5,443 nucleotides of DNA from positions 1-5,443 of the forward strand of contig JAGAAM010000194.1 in assembly GCA_017615235.1 (NCBI GenBank), written 5' to 3'. The notes beneath the pieces are model-generated. The model saw only the letters and a list, made by a program, of their open reading frames with translations, did not search any database and was not told the DNA's origin. This DNA is from Clostridia bacterium (GTDB lineage Bacteria > Bacillota_A > Clostridia > Oscillospirales > CAG-382). Positions 1-5,443 of this stretch are shown here, in pieces; within the stretch, counting starts at the first letter, position 1, and the number at the start of each line of letters is the position of its first letter. A program made the translations under genes and the position numbers.

Positions 1-634
1 CGTCGAACAGCATTATTCCGAAAACCTGTCATCGGGTCTGTTCGCCGAAAAGACCGCCGTCCCGGGATACAACGCCGCGGAATCCGAAAAGGCGCTGCTC
101 GATTATTCCAAAACGAAGATAAACTCGGTCATAAAAGACCTTTTGAACGGCTGCGACGAGGATACCGTCGACGACGCGTTCTCGCTGATAAACGAGTACC
201 GCGCGAAGATCGGCGAAAAAGGACTTTCCGCCGAAGACGCGGAGGAGCTTGAAAGCCGCATGGCGATGGTGTTCTCGCAAAGCGTAGCCAAATCCGCCGT
301 GATGCGCGATTTTCACGCGCTGGCGAAATACGCGAGACTTTCGAAATCCGTGACCGAATATATCCCGCCGGAGGAATCCGAAGACCCCGGCACTTCCGAA
401 GACGACAGCTCGCCGGTTGAGGAAAGCGAAGGATCGGCGGAAGAAAGCGTCCCGGAGGAAGAATCCGAAGTTCGGCCCGAAGAAGGTCCCGAACCCGGAA
501 GGATCATCGCCTATATCTTCGTAGGCGTGACTCTCGCCGCCGCCGTCGCGGCTCTCGCCGTCGGGATAGTTCGCAAGAACAAAGCCGCAAAGACGAAGAA
601 CAGAGAAAAATTCAACACGAAAAGTCGTGAATAA
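1..634 (+). CDS. C-terminally membrane-anchored acidic surface protein, 5' end outside window
   Basis: The frame is open from base 2 to the TAA at 632-634, so the gene begins upstream and 210 residues are visible. The TTG at 143 is unlikely to be the true start, because coding sequence of the same character runs through it and no Shine-Dalgarno precedes it. Visible residues 1-120 are a charged, probably helical region (NSVIKDLLNGCDED, LINEYRAKIGEKG). Roughly residues 121-165 are a low-complexity linker of Glu, Ser, Pro and Asp. One hydrophobic helix follows (IIAYIFVGVTLAAAVAALAV) and then a basic tail rich in Lys and Arg. By the positive-inside rule the acidic part should lie outside the cell and the tail inside, as in type I surface proteins; a signal peptide would be expected in the missing N-terminus. 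I do not recognise the family. The antiporter start lies four bases after the stop, so the two are probably cotranscribed. The coding call is firm; topology is inferred. Confidence 0.75.
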   Translation, partial: VEQHYSENLSSGLFAEKTAVPGYNAAESEKALLDYSKTKINSVIKDLLNGCDEDTVDDAFSLINEYRAKIGEKGLSAEDAEELESRMAMVFSQSVAKSAVMRDFHALAKYARLSKSVTEYIPPEESEDPGTSEDDSSPVEESEGSAEESVPEEESEVRPEEGPEPGRIIAYIFVGVTLAAAVAALAVGIVRKNKAAKTKNREKFNTKSRE

Positions 635-638
635 ATAA

Positions 639-1907
639 ATGGAAACACTTCTGGCGATCGGTATCGCAATGGCGGCGGGCCTGCTGGTATCGAGATTCGT
701 AAAACTTTTGAAACTTCCCGCCGTTACAGGTTATCTTATCGCCGGGATACTGATCGGGCCTTACTGCCTGGGCAATCTCGGCATAGAAGGCATAGGGTTC
801 GTCACGACCGAAAGCGTAAAGGCGAATACGATCATCTGCGATACCGCTTTGGGGTTCATCGCGTTCGCGATAGGCAACGAATTCCGCCTTTCACAGATAA
901 AACAGATCGGCAAGCAGGCCGCCATCGTCGGTATCTTCCAGGCTGTCGCCGCGACCGTCGCGGTCGACGCCGTCCTGATCGGGATGCACTTCGCGATGCC
1001 CGACAAGCTTCCGATATCCGCCGCGATAACGCTCGGCGCCATAGCAACGGCGACCGCCCCGGCGGCGACGCTTATGGTCGTCCGTCAGTACAAGGCGAAA
1101 GGTAAGCTGACCGACATACTTTTGCCGATAGTGGCTATCGACGACGCGGTCGGGCTCGTGGTATTCGCGGTCTCGTTCGGGATCGCAAAATCGCTCGAAT
1201 CCGGCGAGATCTCCGCTGTCTCGGTCATAGCGGAGCCTTTGATCGAAGTGGCGGTATCTCTGCTGCTCGGCACTTTGATGGGGTTCCTTTTCAGCGCAGC
1301 CGAAAAGTTTTTCAAGTCCAACAGCAAAAGGCTGACGCTTTCGATAACCTTCGTGATACTCACCGTAGCGCTTTCGATGATAAAGTTCGACGTGTTCGGC
1401 GTAAAGGTCGGGTTCTCTTCCCTGCTGGTCTGTATGATGCTCGGAACGGTGTTCTGCAACGTCTGCGACTTTTCACCGGAGATCATGGAAAAGACCGACA
1501 AATGGACCGCTCCCCTGTTCCTGCTGTTCTTCGTGCTGAGCGGCGCGGAACTTGAATTCGATATATTCGGCGATTTTACCGTCATTATAATCGGCGTTGT
1601 CTATATCATCGTCCGCGCGGCGGGAAAATACTTCGGCGCGGGCACCAGCGCGAAGCTGGCGAAATGCGAACCTAAGATCGTGAAATACCTCGGCATAACC
1701 CTCCTTCCCCAGGCGGGAGTCGCTTTGGGGATGTCGGTTACGGCGGAAACGCTCGGCGGAGGAATCGGCACTCTTATCCGCAACATAACGCTTTTCGCGG
1801 TGCTGATATACGAGCTTGTCGGCCCGGTATTGACCAAATACGCGCTGACGAAATCCGGCGATATCACCCCGAAAGCAACGGCGGCGACGGATACGGACGA
1901 CGAGTAA
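639..1907 (+). CDS. Cation:proton antiporter, CPA2 family, membrane domain only
   Basis: This is a 422-residue, almost wholly hydrophobic protein expected to exchange Na+ or K+ for H+ across the cell membrane. The N-terminal motif LPAVTGYLIAGILIGP (residues 26-41) is typical of the Kef/NapA-like Na_H_Exchanger fold. TAPAAT (139-144) fits the unwound crossing helix, and IDDA contains Asp168-Asp169, the paired ion-binding acids found in electrogenic antiporters such as NhaA. Lys330 in RAAGK (326-330) probably matches the conserved lysine of helix 10. LLPQAGVALGM (355-365) is the late conserved core motif. About 12-13 helices are likely. The protein stops after a short acidic tail, so the RCK/TrkA-N domain of Kef channels is absent. 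The start is fixed by a TAA immediately upstream in frame (636-638). No clear Shine-Dalgarno is seen, which suggests translational coupling to the gene four bases upstream. The family is confident; ion choice is not. Confidence 0.93.
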   Translation: METLLAIGIAMAAGLLVSRFVKLLKLPAVTGYLIAGILIGPYCLGNLGIEGIGFVTTESVKANTIICDTALGFIAFAIGNEFRLSQIKQIGKQAAIVGIFQAVAATVAVDAVLIGMHFAMPDKLPISAAITLGAIATATAPAATLMVVRQYKAKGKLTDILLPIVAIDDAVGLVVFAVSFGIAKSLESGEISAVSVIAEPLIEVAVSLLLGTLMGFLFSAAEKFFKSNSKRLTLSITFVILTVALSMIKFDVFGVKVGFSSLLVCMMLGTVFCNVCDFSPEIMEKTDKWTAPLFLLFFVLSGAELEFDIFGDFTVIIIGVVYIIVRAAGKYFGAGTSAKLAKCEPKIVKYLGITLLPQAGVALGMSVTAETLGGGIGTLIRNITLFAVLIYELVGPVLTKYALTKSGDITPKATAATDTDDE

Positions 1908-1958
1908 CGCATAATAAGTATACCGTTTATCTATTTATTCAGTAAATTTTGTATATTG

Positions 1959-2002
1959 AAAAAGGCTCCGCACGGCACAAAAAGACCGTCGGAGCCCTTT
2001 TT
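1959..2002 (+). terminator. Rho-independent terminator after the antiporter gene
   Basis: GGCTCCG (1964-1970) pairs with CGGAGCC (1990-1996). Inside it ACGG (1972-1975) pairs with CCGT (1986-1989) after a one-base bulge. A run of five A precedes the stem and five T follow it, so it could also work from the other strand, though no minus-strand gene ends here. It lies about 50 bases after the antiporter stop and separates that operon from rex. Confidence 0.9.
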
Positions 2003-2029
2003 ATCAATACATTTGACTTTTTTAGATTT

Positions 2030-2046
2030 TTATACAACCTGTATAA
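2030..2046. promoter_or_regulatory. Palindrome TTATACA-ACC-TGTATAA overlapping a TATAAT box
   Basis: Seven-base arms repeat perfectly in inverted orientation around a three-base spacer. The right arm overlaps TATAAT at 2042-2047, a possible -10 element with only a weak T-rich -35 (2019-2024) at normal spacing. A protein bound here would block that promoter. The binding factor is unknown. AT-rich sequence produces chance palindromes, so this is a candidate operator only. Confidence 0.4.
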
Positions 2047-2058
2047 TACGGCAAACTT

Positions 2059-2080
2059 AATTTTGTATATATACACAATT
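2059..2080. promoter_or_regulatory. 22-bp near-perfect palindrome upstream of rex, candidate operator
   Basis: The perfect core TGTATATATACA (2064-2075) is flanked by AATT on both sides with one mismatched pair (2063/2076), so 10 of 11 base pairs are symmetric. Its centre lies about 31.5 bp from that of the palindrome at 2030-2046, close to three helical turns. It sits just upstream of the extended -10 at 2098-2106. Rex often controls its own gene, but this site matches the clostridial Rex consensus (TTGTTAA-N4-TTAACAA) at only 9 of 14 defined positions, so assignment to Rex is weak. Confidence 0.45.
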
Positions 2081-2097
2081 CCGTAGTAAATAAAATG

Positions 2098-2111
2098 TGA
2101 TATAATATAAT
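2098..2111 (+). promoter_or_regulatory. rex promoter, extended -10 element
   Basis: TGATATAAT (2098-2106) is a perfect extended -10, and a second TATAAT overlaps it at 2106-2111. No good -35 hexamer lies 16-18 bases upstream (best is TTCCGT at 2079-2084), which fits an extended -10 promoter. Transcription would start near 2113-2118, giving a leader of about 75 bases before the rex ATG. Confidence 0.6.
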
Positions 2112-2148
2112 CGAAATTTTTTCAAAGAAGCAAAAGACCCACGCCGCT

Positions 2149-2175
2149 GTCCCGAAAGAGTTTTGATTTTCGGAC
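2149..2175 (+). promoter_or_regulatory. Hairpin in the rex leader
   Basis: GTCC-GAAAG (2149-2158, with C2153 bulged) can pair with TTTTCGGAC (2167-2175), leaving an eight-base loop. The stem ends four bases before the AAAGGA ribosome binding site (2180-2185). It has no T-tract, so it is not a terminator. It could protect the 5' end or influence translation. It may also be fortuitous. Confidence 0.3.
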
Positions 2176-2191
2176 GAGCAAAGGAACGATC

Positions 2192-2851
2192 ATGACAAAG
2201 AACAGCATTCCGCGAGCTACATTGGGCAGGCTGCCGATCTATCTCGATTATCTGAAAGCACATATAGAAGAAAACGCAGGAAGGATCTCCGCTCCGAAGA
2301 TCGCAAAGGATCTCGGGAGAGGAGAAGTTCAGGTGCGCAAAGATCTGAGCGCGGTGAGCGACGCCGGGAGGCCTAAACTCGGCTACGACGTCAGGGGCCT
2401 TATCGGGGACATAGAAGCGATCCTTAACCCTTCGAAGAACGAACAGGCCGTGATCGTCGGCGCCGGCAGGCTCGGTCAGGCGTTGCTTGAATACGGCTAT
2501 TTCGAGATTTACGGAGTCCGTATCCCCGCCGCTTTCGACATTTCGGTCAAAGAAGCGACGAAGACTTCCTACGGCAAGATGATCTATCCCCTGTCGGATC
2601 TTGCGTCATACTGCGCAGAAAACGGGATAAAGATCGGCATCATCACCGTGCCGGAAGGCGAGGCGCAATCGGTTTGCGACCTGCTTCTGAAAGCGGGCGT
2701 GAAAGCGATATGGAACTTCGCGCCGGAAGTGCTTACCGTCCCGGACGGCATCGCGCTCCGCCACGAAAACCTCGGGCTTTCACTGGCGCATTTAAAGATC
2801 TGTCTTGAAAACACGACCAGCGAAATGAACCTGAGAAGGAATTACAGGTGA
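2192..2851 (+). CDS. rex: Redox-sensing transcriptional repressor Rex
   Basis: This 219-residue protein has the usual Rex length. Rex is a cytoplasmic homodimer that represses fermentation and NADH-oxidising genes and releases DNA when NADH binds. Residues 1-75 form the winged helix domain: PRATLGRLPIYLDYL, a recognition region around EVQVRKDLS (45-53), then GRPKLGYDV (59-67). The Rossmann domain starts at about 85 with the dinucleotide motif GAGRLG (90-95), and Asp116 ends the second strand (AAFD), where the ribose is normally held. VPEGEAQ (153-159) and WNFAPE (174-179) are family motifs. The last helix (about 195-209) should be the domain-swapped dimer arm. AAAGGA at 2180-2185 lies six bases before the ATG, fixing the start. 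The gene is monocistronic between two terminators. The palindromes upstream could mediate control, possibly by Rex itself. Target genes cannot be seen here. Confidence 0.97.
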   Translation: MTKNSIPRATLGRLPIYLDYLKAHIEENAGRISAPKIAKDLGRGEVQVRKDLSAVSDAGRPKLGYDVRGLIGDIEAILNPSKNEQAVIVGAGRLGQALLEYGYFEIYGVRIPAAFDISVKEATKTSYGKMIYPLSDLASYCAENGIKIGIITVPEGEAQSVCDLLLKAGVKAIWNFAPEVLTVPDGIALRHENLGLSLAHLKICLENTTSEMNLRRNYR

Positions 2852-2866
2852 TACACGAATGATCAA

Positions 2867-2901
2867 AAGGTCTCCGGATTTGTCCGGAGGCCTTCTTTTT
2901 T
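2867..2901 (+). terminator. Rho-independent terminator after rex
   Basis: A 12-pair stem (2867-2878 with 2883-2894, one T-G wobble) holds the core CTCCGGA/TCCGGAG around a four-base loop, TTTG. It is followed by C and six T (2896-2901). It begins 15 bases after the rex stop, so rex is probably transcribed alone. Confidence 0.93.
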
Positions 2902-2925
2902 GCCGTATCAAGGCAGTTTTTGACG

Positions 2926-2961
2926 TTTGTTCACAATTTGTTCATAAACTGGTGTTATAAT
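2926..2961 (+). promoter_or_regulatory. Promoter with PhoB-type 11-bp direct repeats
   Basis: TTTGTTCACAA (2926-2936) is followed without a gap by TTTGTTCATAA (2937-2947), identical at 10 of 11 positions. A consensus TATAAT lies at 2956-2961. From the conserved TTCAT of the second repeat (ending 2945) to the -10 is ten bases, and no proper -35 is present at normal spacing. Established knowledge: OmpR/PhoB-family regulators bind 11-bp direct repeats that replace the -35, as in the E. coli Pho box. The inference is an activator site for such a regulator, perhaps for phosphate. An alternative is a sigma-A promoter TTGACG (2920-2925), 17 bases, CATAAA (2943-2948), in which case the repeats could act as a repressor site. 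Confidence 0.5.
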
Positions 2962-2993
2962 TAATCGAAAAATCACGGAAGGAGAAAACAGGC

Positions 2994-3827
2994 ATGGTCC
3001 GTAAAAGGATTTTCGGCGTCGTTCCCGGCGTGCTCGCGGCGTTGAACGCGGTCATTCCGATACTGTTCCTTATCTCGGTGCTGGCCGGGAAGTATTTTGT
3101 CGTTTATTCTCCTTTGGCGTGGGCGATAGCGCTTTCGGTGCTGTCGATCGCGGCAGCAGTCGTTTTCATCGTCTTCAAAAACGGGTATAGGTCGGTGAAC
3201 GGCTGGGTGCTTTCGCTTTTGCTTCCGCTTACCTCCGCCGAACTGTTCTATTTCGTATATCTCGCCCTTAGAATAAAACCGGGCAGCAGCCTCGCCCCCG
3301 CGGCAGTCATGCTGTTCGGGCTGATCGCCGTGATAATCATGTTCGTGAAATCCGCCGACGACAGCATATTCCGCGCCGCCTGCGGCGTTGTAACGGTGAT
3401 CGCCGGGATGGCGGCTCTCGCCTACGCGGTATATCTTTCGATAACCGTCTTCGCCTTCCGCGAGATTAAATACAGCGACGGGCCCGATTCCCCGGAATGC
3501 ACCTATTCCGTGGAGATAAAATATACCGAAAACGGCATCATGACCGACGGCGAGACCCGCGTTTACGTCTGCAAGTCAAAGAAGACCGGCGCTGTCATCG
3601 GCTGTTTCGAGCATAAACCCGGCGTCATCTATTCCGGCGGCAGGCTTGAATACGAAAGGATCAAAGTTTACTGGAAGGACGACGAAACGCTCGTCATCAA
3701 CGGCACGGAGTATCCCGTGGATCCGGCTTCCCTTCCGGCGGTCCCCGCTCCGGAAAGCGACGGCTCCGACGCGCTTACGACGGAAAGTCCGGATGCAAGC
3801 TTTGAAGAAGAAGGATCGCTCGAATAA
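2994..3827 (+). CDS. Five-helix membrane protein of unknown function with C-terminal soluble domain
   Basis: The product has 277 residues. AAGGAG (2979-2984) nine bases before the ATG supports the start. Hydrophobic segments at about 9-31, 40-61, 70-92, 101-118 and 127-153 suggest five membrane helices. The basic MVRKR start suggests the N-terminus is inside, which would put the C-terminal part (about 157-277) outside. That part looks beta-rich (YSVEIKYTENG, TRVYVCKSKK, IKVYWKDDETLVINGTEY) and ends in an acidic Ser/Glu/Asp/Pro tail. The pattern of SP..Y.VE early and W.DD.T..ING later is reminiscent of DUF5412-type domains, but this is from memory and weak. I do not recognise a function. The gene stands alone between the rex terminator and a bidirectional terminator, behind a promoter with PhoB-like repeats, so its expression may be conditional. 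Confidence 0.85.
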   Translation: MVRKRIFGVVPGVLAALNAVIPILFLISVLAGKYFVVYSPLAWAIALSVLSIAAAVVFIVFKNGYRSVNGWVLSLLLPLTSAELFYFVYLALRIKPGSSLAPAAVMLFGLIAVIIMFVKSADDSIFRAACGVVTVIAGMAALAYAVYLSITVFAFREIKYSDGPDSPECTYSVEIKYTENGIMTDGETRVYVCKSKKTGAVIGCFEHKPGVIYSGGRLEYERIKVYWKDDETLVINGTEYPVDPASLPAVPAPESDGSDALTTESPDASFEEEGSLE

Positions 3828-3846
3828 ACTTTAAAATAAAAAAGAT

Positions 3847-3872
3847 AAAAAAGCGGCAAAAGCCGCTTTTTT
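3847..3872. terminator. Symmetric bidirectional terminator between converging genes
   Basis: Six A, GCGGC, loop AAAA, GCCGC and six T form a perfect palindrome apart from the loop (stem 3853-3857 with 3862-3866). It works on the plus strand for the membrane protein gene ending at 3827 and on the minus strand for the yigZ gene ending at 3880, only eight bases beyond its edge. Confidence 0.93.
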
Positions 3873-3879
3873 GTTTTGC

Positions 3880-4506
3880 TTATTGATCGATAAAACCCGT
3901 TTTCTCGCCTATGCGCGATGGAGAGACCCGCGCATTCGTCGCGTCGGTAACGGCGGTGAGGAACGCCTTTTCGGAGCCGGCGCCGATCGCCGCCGAAAGC
4001 GTGACGGTATCGGAAAAAATGCTTTCCTCGATATGTGCGCCGTAAGCCTGGACGAGCGGCATAAGGCGGCGGTAATCCGAATAATTCATCGACATTCCGT
4101 AGATCGCGAACAAGCCGACTTTTGCGATACCCGCGGCTTCCAGCGCGCCCACGGCGGCGGCTGTATAAGCGCGGACGAGCCCGCCCGTACCGAGCAGGAT
4201 CCCGCCGAAATACCTCGTCACCACGACCGTGCAATCGGTGACCCCGGCTTTTCTTATCGCGTCGAGCACCGGCATCCCGGCTGTCCCGTGCGGTTCGCCG
4301 TCGTCGGAATAGCGCGAGGCGAAACCTTCGCGCAGAACGTAAGCGTATACGTTGTGGCGCGCGTCGGAATACTTTTTCTTTATCGAATCGACGAAAGCAA
4401 CGGCTTCCTGTTCTGTCTTGACCGGAGCGCAATGCGCGATGAATTCGCTTTTCTTTTCGGTCAGCGTGAATTCCGCGCTGCCGCGGACGGTGGTGTAAAG
4501 CTCCAT
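3880..4506 (-). CDS. yigZ: YigZ/IMPACT family (UPF0029) protein
   Basis: The product has 208 residues, the normal length for bacterial YigZ (YvyE in Bacillus). The N-terminal UPF0029 domain carries KKSEFIAH (18-25), the ARHN motif (49-52), DDGEPHGTAGMP (68-79) and the signature RYFGGILLGTGGLVRAY (98-114). A DUF1949-type C-terminal domain follows at about 134-190. The family is related to eukaryotic IMPACT/YIH1, which modulates the Gcn2 kinase; the bacterial role is not firmly known, and a nucleic-acid or translation-related function is only a proposal. The ATG overlaps the stop of the upstream aspartate kinase gene (TGATG on the minus strand, one shared base). No Shine-Dalgarno is visible in front, so translation probably depends on coupling. 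Transcription should end at the symmetric hairpin eight bases past the stop. All family motifs are intact. Confidence 0.95.
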   Translation of the reverse strand: MELYTTVRGSAEFTLTEKKSEFIAHCAPVKTEQEAVAFVDSIKKKYSDARHNVYAYVLREGFASRYSDDGEPHGTAGMPVLDAIRKAGVTDCTVVVTRYFGGILLGTGGLVRAYTAAAVGALEAAGIAKVGLFAIYGMSMNYSDYRRLMPLVQAYGAHIEESIFSDTVTLSAAIGAGSEKAFLTAVTDATNARVSPSRIGEKTGFIDQ

Positions 4507-5443
4507 CAGCTGTGGTTGAATTCGGAATAGATACAGCGGATGGCGTTTTGGAAGTTACACTCGTGAACGCCGACGATGATGTTCAACTCGCTGGATCCCT
4601 GATCTATCATTCGGATGTTTATCCCCTCGCGGGAAAGCGCGGTGAACACGCGCGAAGCGGTACCGGGCATACCCGCCATGCCGCGGCCGACGACTGCGAT
4701 GAGGCTCAAAGAACCTTCGATCTCGATGTTGTCGGGGTTGACTTCTTTTGAGATCGCGGATAATATCTCGCGTTCCCTGCCCTTGATCGCCTCCGTACTT
4801 ATGACGACGCACATCGTGTCGATGCCGGAAGGCAGATGCTCGAAGGAAAGTCCGCGGTCGGAGAATATCTTCAGAACGCGCATAACGAAGCCGATCTCGC
4901 CGTTCATCATATCTTTTTCGATACGGATTACCGAAAAACCGGATTTCCCCGCGATGCCGGTGATAAGCTCGTTGGAACGGTATCCCTCCGTGGAGTTGAC
5001 TATCATCGTTCCGCTGTCGGAAGGACAGTTCGTGTTTCGGATGTTTATCGGTATCCCGGCAAGTTTGACCGGGAAAATGCTGTCCTCGTGGAGCACAGTC
5101 GCGCCCATATAGGAAAGCTCGCGGAGTTCGCGGTAGGTGATTATCTTTATAGGCCTGGGATTATCGACGATGCGCGGATCGCACATCATGAATCCCGAAA
5201 CGTCGGTCCAGTTCTCGTAAATATCCGCCATCACAGCCCGCGCGACGATCGCGCCGGTGATATCGCTCCCCCCGCGTGAGAAAGTCTTAACTTCTCCGTC
5301 CGGAGTCGAGCCGTAAAAACCGGGTATGACGGCGTTTTCCTTATCGGCAAGCACCTCGGAAAGGCGGTTGTTGGTACGGGTGGCGTCAAAACGCCCATCG
5401 GAGTCGAAGAATATAACGTCCGCGGCGTCGATAAAGTTATATC
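4506..5443 (-). CDS. lysC: Aspartate kinase, C-terminal part, 5' end outside window
   Basis: The open frame reaches the right edge of the window; 311 residues are visible of about 440 expected, so roughly 130 N-terminal residues are missing. The GTG at 5352-5354 is internal: the frame upstream of it reads FIDAADVIFFDSDGRFD, which belongs to the kinase domain. The enzyme phosphorylates L-aspartate with ATP, the first step towards lysine, threonine, methionine and diaminopimelate. VIPGFYGSTPDGE and TFSRGGSDITGAIVARA are amino-acid kinase motifs near the nucleotide site, and MGATVLHEDS is also conserved. Two ACT domains follow (about visible residues 162-229 and 245-304), the second containing INIRMIDQGSSELNIIVGV, so feedback inhibition by lysine and/or threonine is expected. 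The form resembles monofunctional enzymes of the B. subtilis YclM type, so the symbol lysC is generic. No homoserine dehydrogenase domain follows. It is cotranscribed with yigZ. Confidence 0.95.
   Translation of the reverse strand, partial: YNFIDAADVIFFDSDGRFDATRTNNRLSEVLADKENAVIPGFYGSTPDGEVKTFSRGGSDITGAIVARAVMADIYENWTDVSGFMMCDPRIVDNPRPIKIITYRELRELSYMGATVLHEDSIFPVKLAGIPINIRNTNCPSDSGTMIVNSTEGYRSNELITGIAGKSGFSVIRIEKDMMNGEIGFVMRVLKIFSDRGLSFEHLPSGIDTMCVVISTEAIKGREREILSAISKEVNPDNIEIEGSLSLIAVVGRGMAGMPGTASRVFTALSREGINIRMIDQGSSELNIIVGVHECNFQNAIRCIYSEFNHS

Noticed and set aside
362..500. Possible tandem repeat in the Glu/Ser/Pro-rich segment
   Set aside because: ESE-type words recur but without a fixed period at DNA or protein level; it is low-complexity linker sequence.
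1085..1585. Minus-strand open frame inside the antiporter gene
   Set aside because: Ser/Thr/Ile-rich mirror of the hydrophobic coding strand with no start signal; the antiporter motifs on the plus strand explain the sequence.
2013..2047. Promoter TTGACT (2013-2018) with TATAAT (2042-2047)
   Set aside because: The spacer is 23 bases, too long for a normal sigma-A promoter.
2059..2080. Canonical Rex operator for rex autoregulation
   Set aside because: Only 9 of 14 defined positions match TTGTTAA-N4-TTAACAA, so the site is reported as an unassigned palindrome.
1908..2191. Small RNA or riboswitch between the antiporter and rex genes
   Set aside because: Apart from the terminator, the palindromes, the promoter and a short leader hairpin, no multi-stem conserved architecture is visible.
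3668..4432. Long minus-strand open frame of 254 codons
   Set aside because: It is extremely Arg-rich, runs through the terminator at 3847-3872, and overlaps yigZ in another frame; it is a shadow of that gene and of the membrane protein gene.
3871..4530. Plus-strand open frame of 219 codons opposite yigZ
   Set aside because: It starts inside the T-tract of the terminator, has no ribosome binding site and no recognisable motif, while the opposite strand encodes an intact YigZ.
4615..5279. Plus-strand open frames opposite the aspartate kinase gene
   Set aside because: The minus strand has continuous kinase and ACT-domain motifs; the plus-strand frames have no ribosome binding sites or known motifs.

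Overview
The window reads as chromosomal DNA of a Firmicute, most likely an anaerobic Clostridia-type bacterium. The evidence is a Rex redox repressor of the clostridial form, a class of aspartate kinase common in that group, strong AAGGAG-type ribosome binding sites, AT-rich intergenic regions beside moderately GC-rich genes, and short hairpin-plus-T-tract terminators. Genus and species cannot be read from this sequence. No mobile element, CRISPR array, tRNA or rRNA is visible.

Layout, left to right. (1) Bases 1-1907, plus strand: the 3' part of a gene for a surface protein with an acidic Pro/Glu/Ser-rich stalk and a C-terminal membrane anchor. Four bases later comes a complete CPA2-type cation:proton antiporter without an RCK domain. 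The unit ends at a strong hairpin terminator (1959-2002). (2) Bases 2003-2901: the rex regulatory region, with two TGTATA-based palindromes about 31.5 bp apart, an extended -10 element and a leader hairpin. The complete rex gene and its own terminator follow. (3) Bases 2902-3872: a monocistronic gene for a five-helix membrane protein of unknown function. Its promoter carries two adjacent 11-bp direct repeats placed like a PhoB-type box. A fully symmetric terminator follows and can also serve the converging minus-strand operon. (4) Bases 3880-5443, minus strand: an aspartate kinase gene, cut by the right window edge, and a yigZ/IMPACT-family gene whose start overlaps the kinase stop by one base.

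These are four independent transcription units and do not form one pathway. The antiporter should serve cation and pH homeostasis, Rex senses NADH/NAD+, the kinase starts the aspartate-family amino acid pathway, and the YigZ protein has no firmly known role. The least explained parts are the two regulatory regions (2030-2111 and 2926-2961), the unknown membrane protein under the PhoB-like box, and the anchored acidic protein joined to the antiporter. I see no clear evidence of a new multi-gene system.
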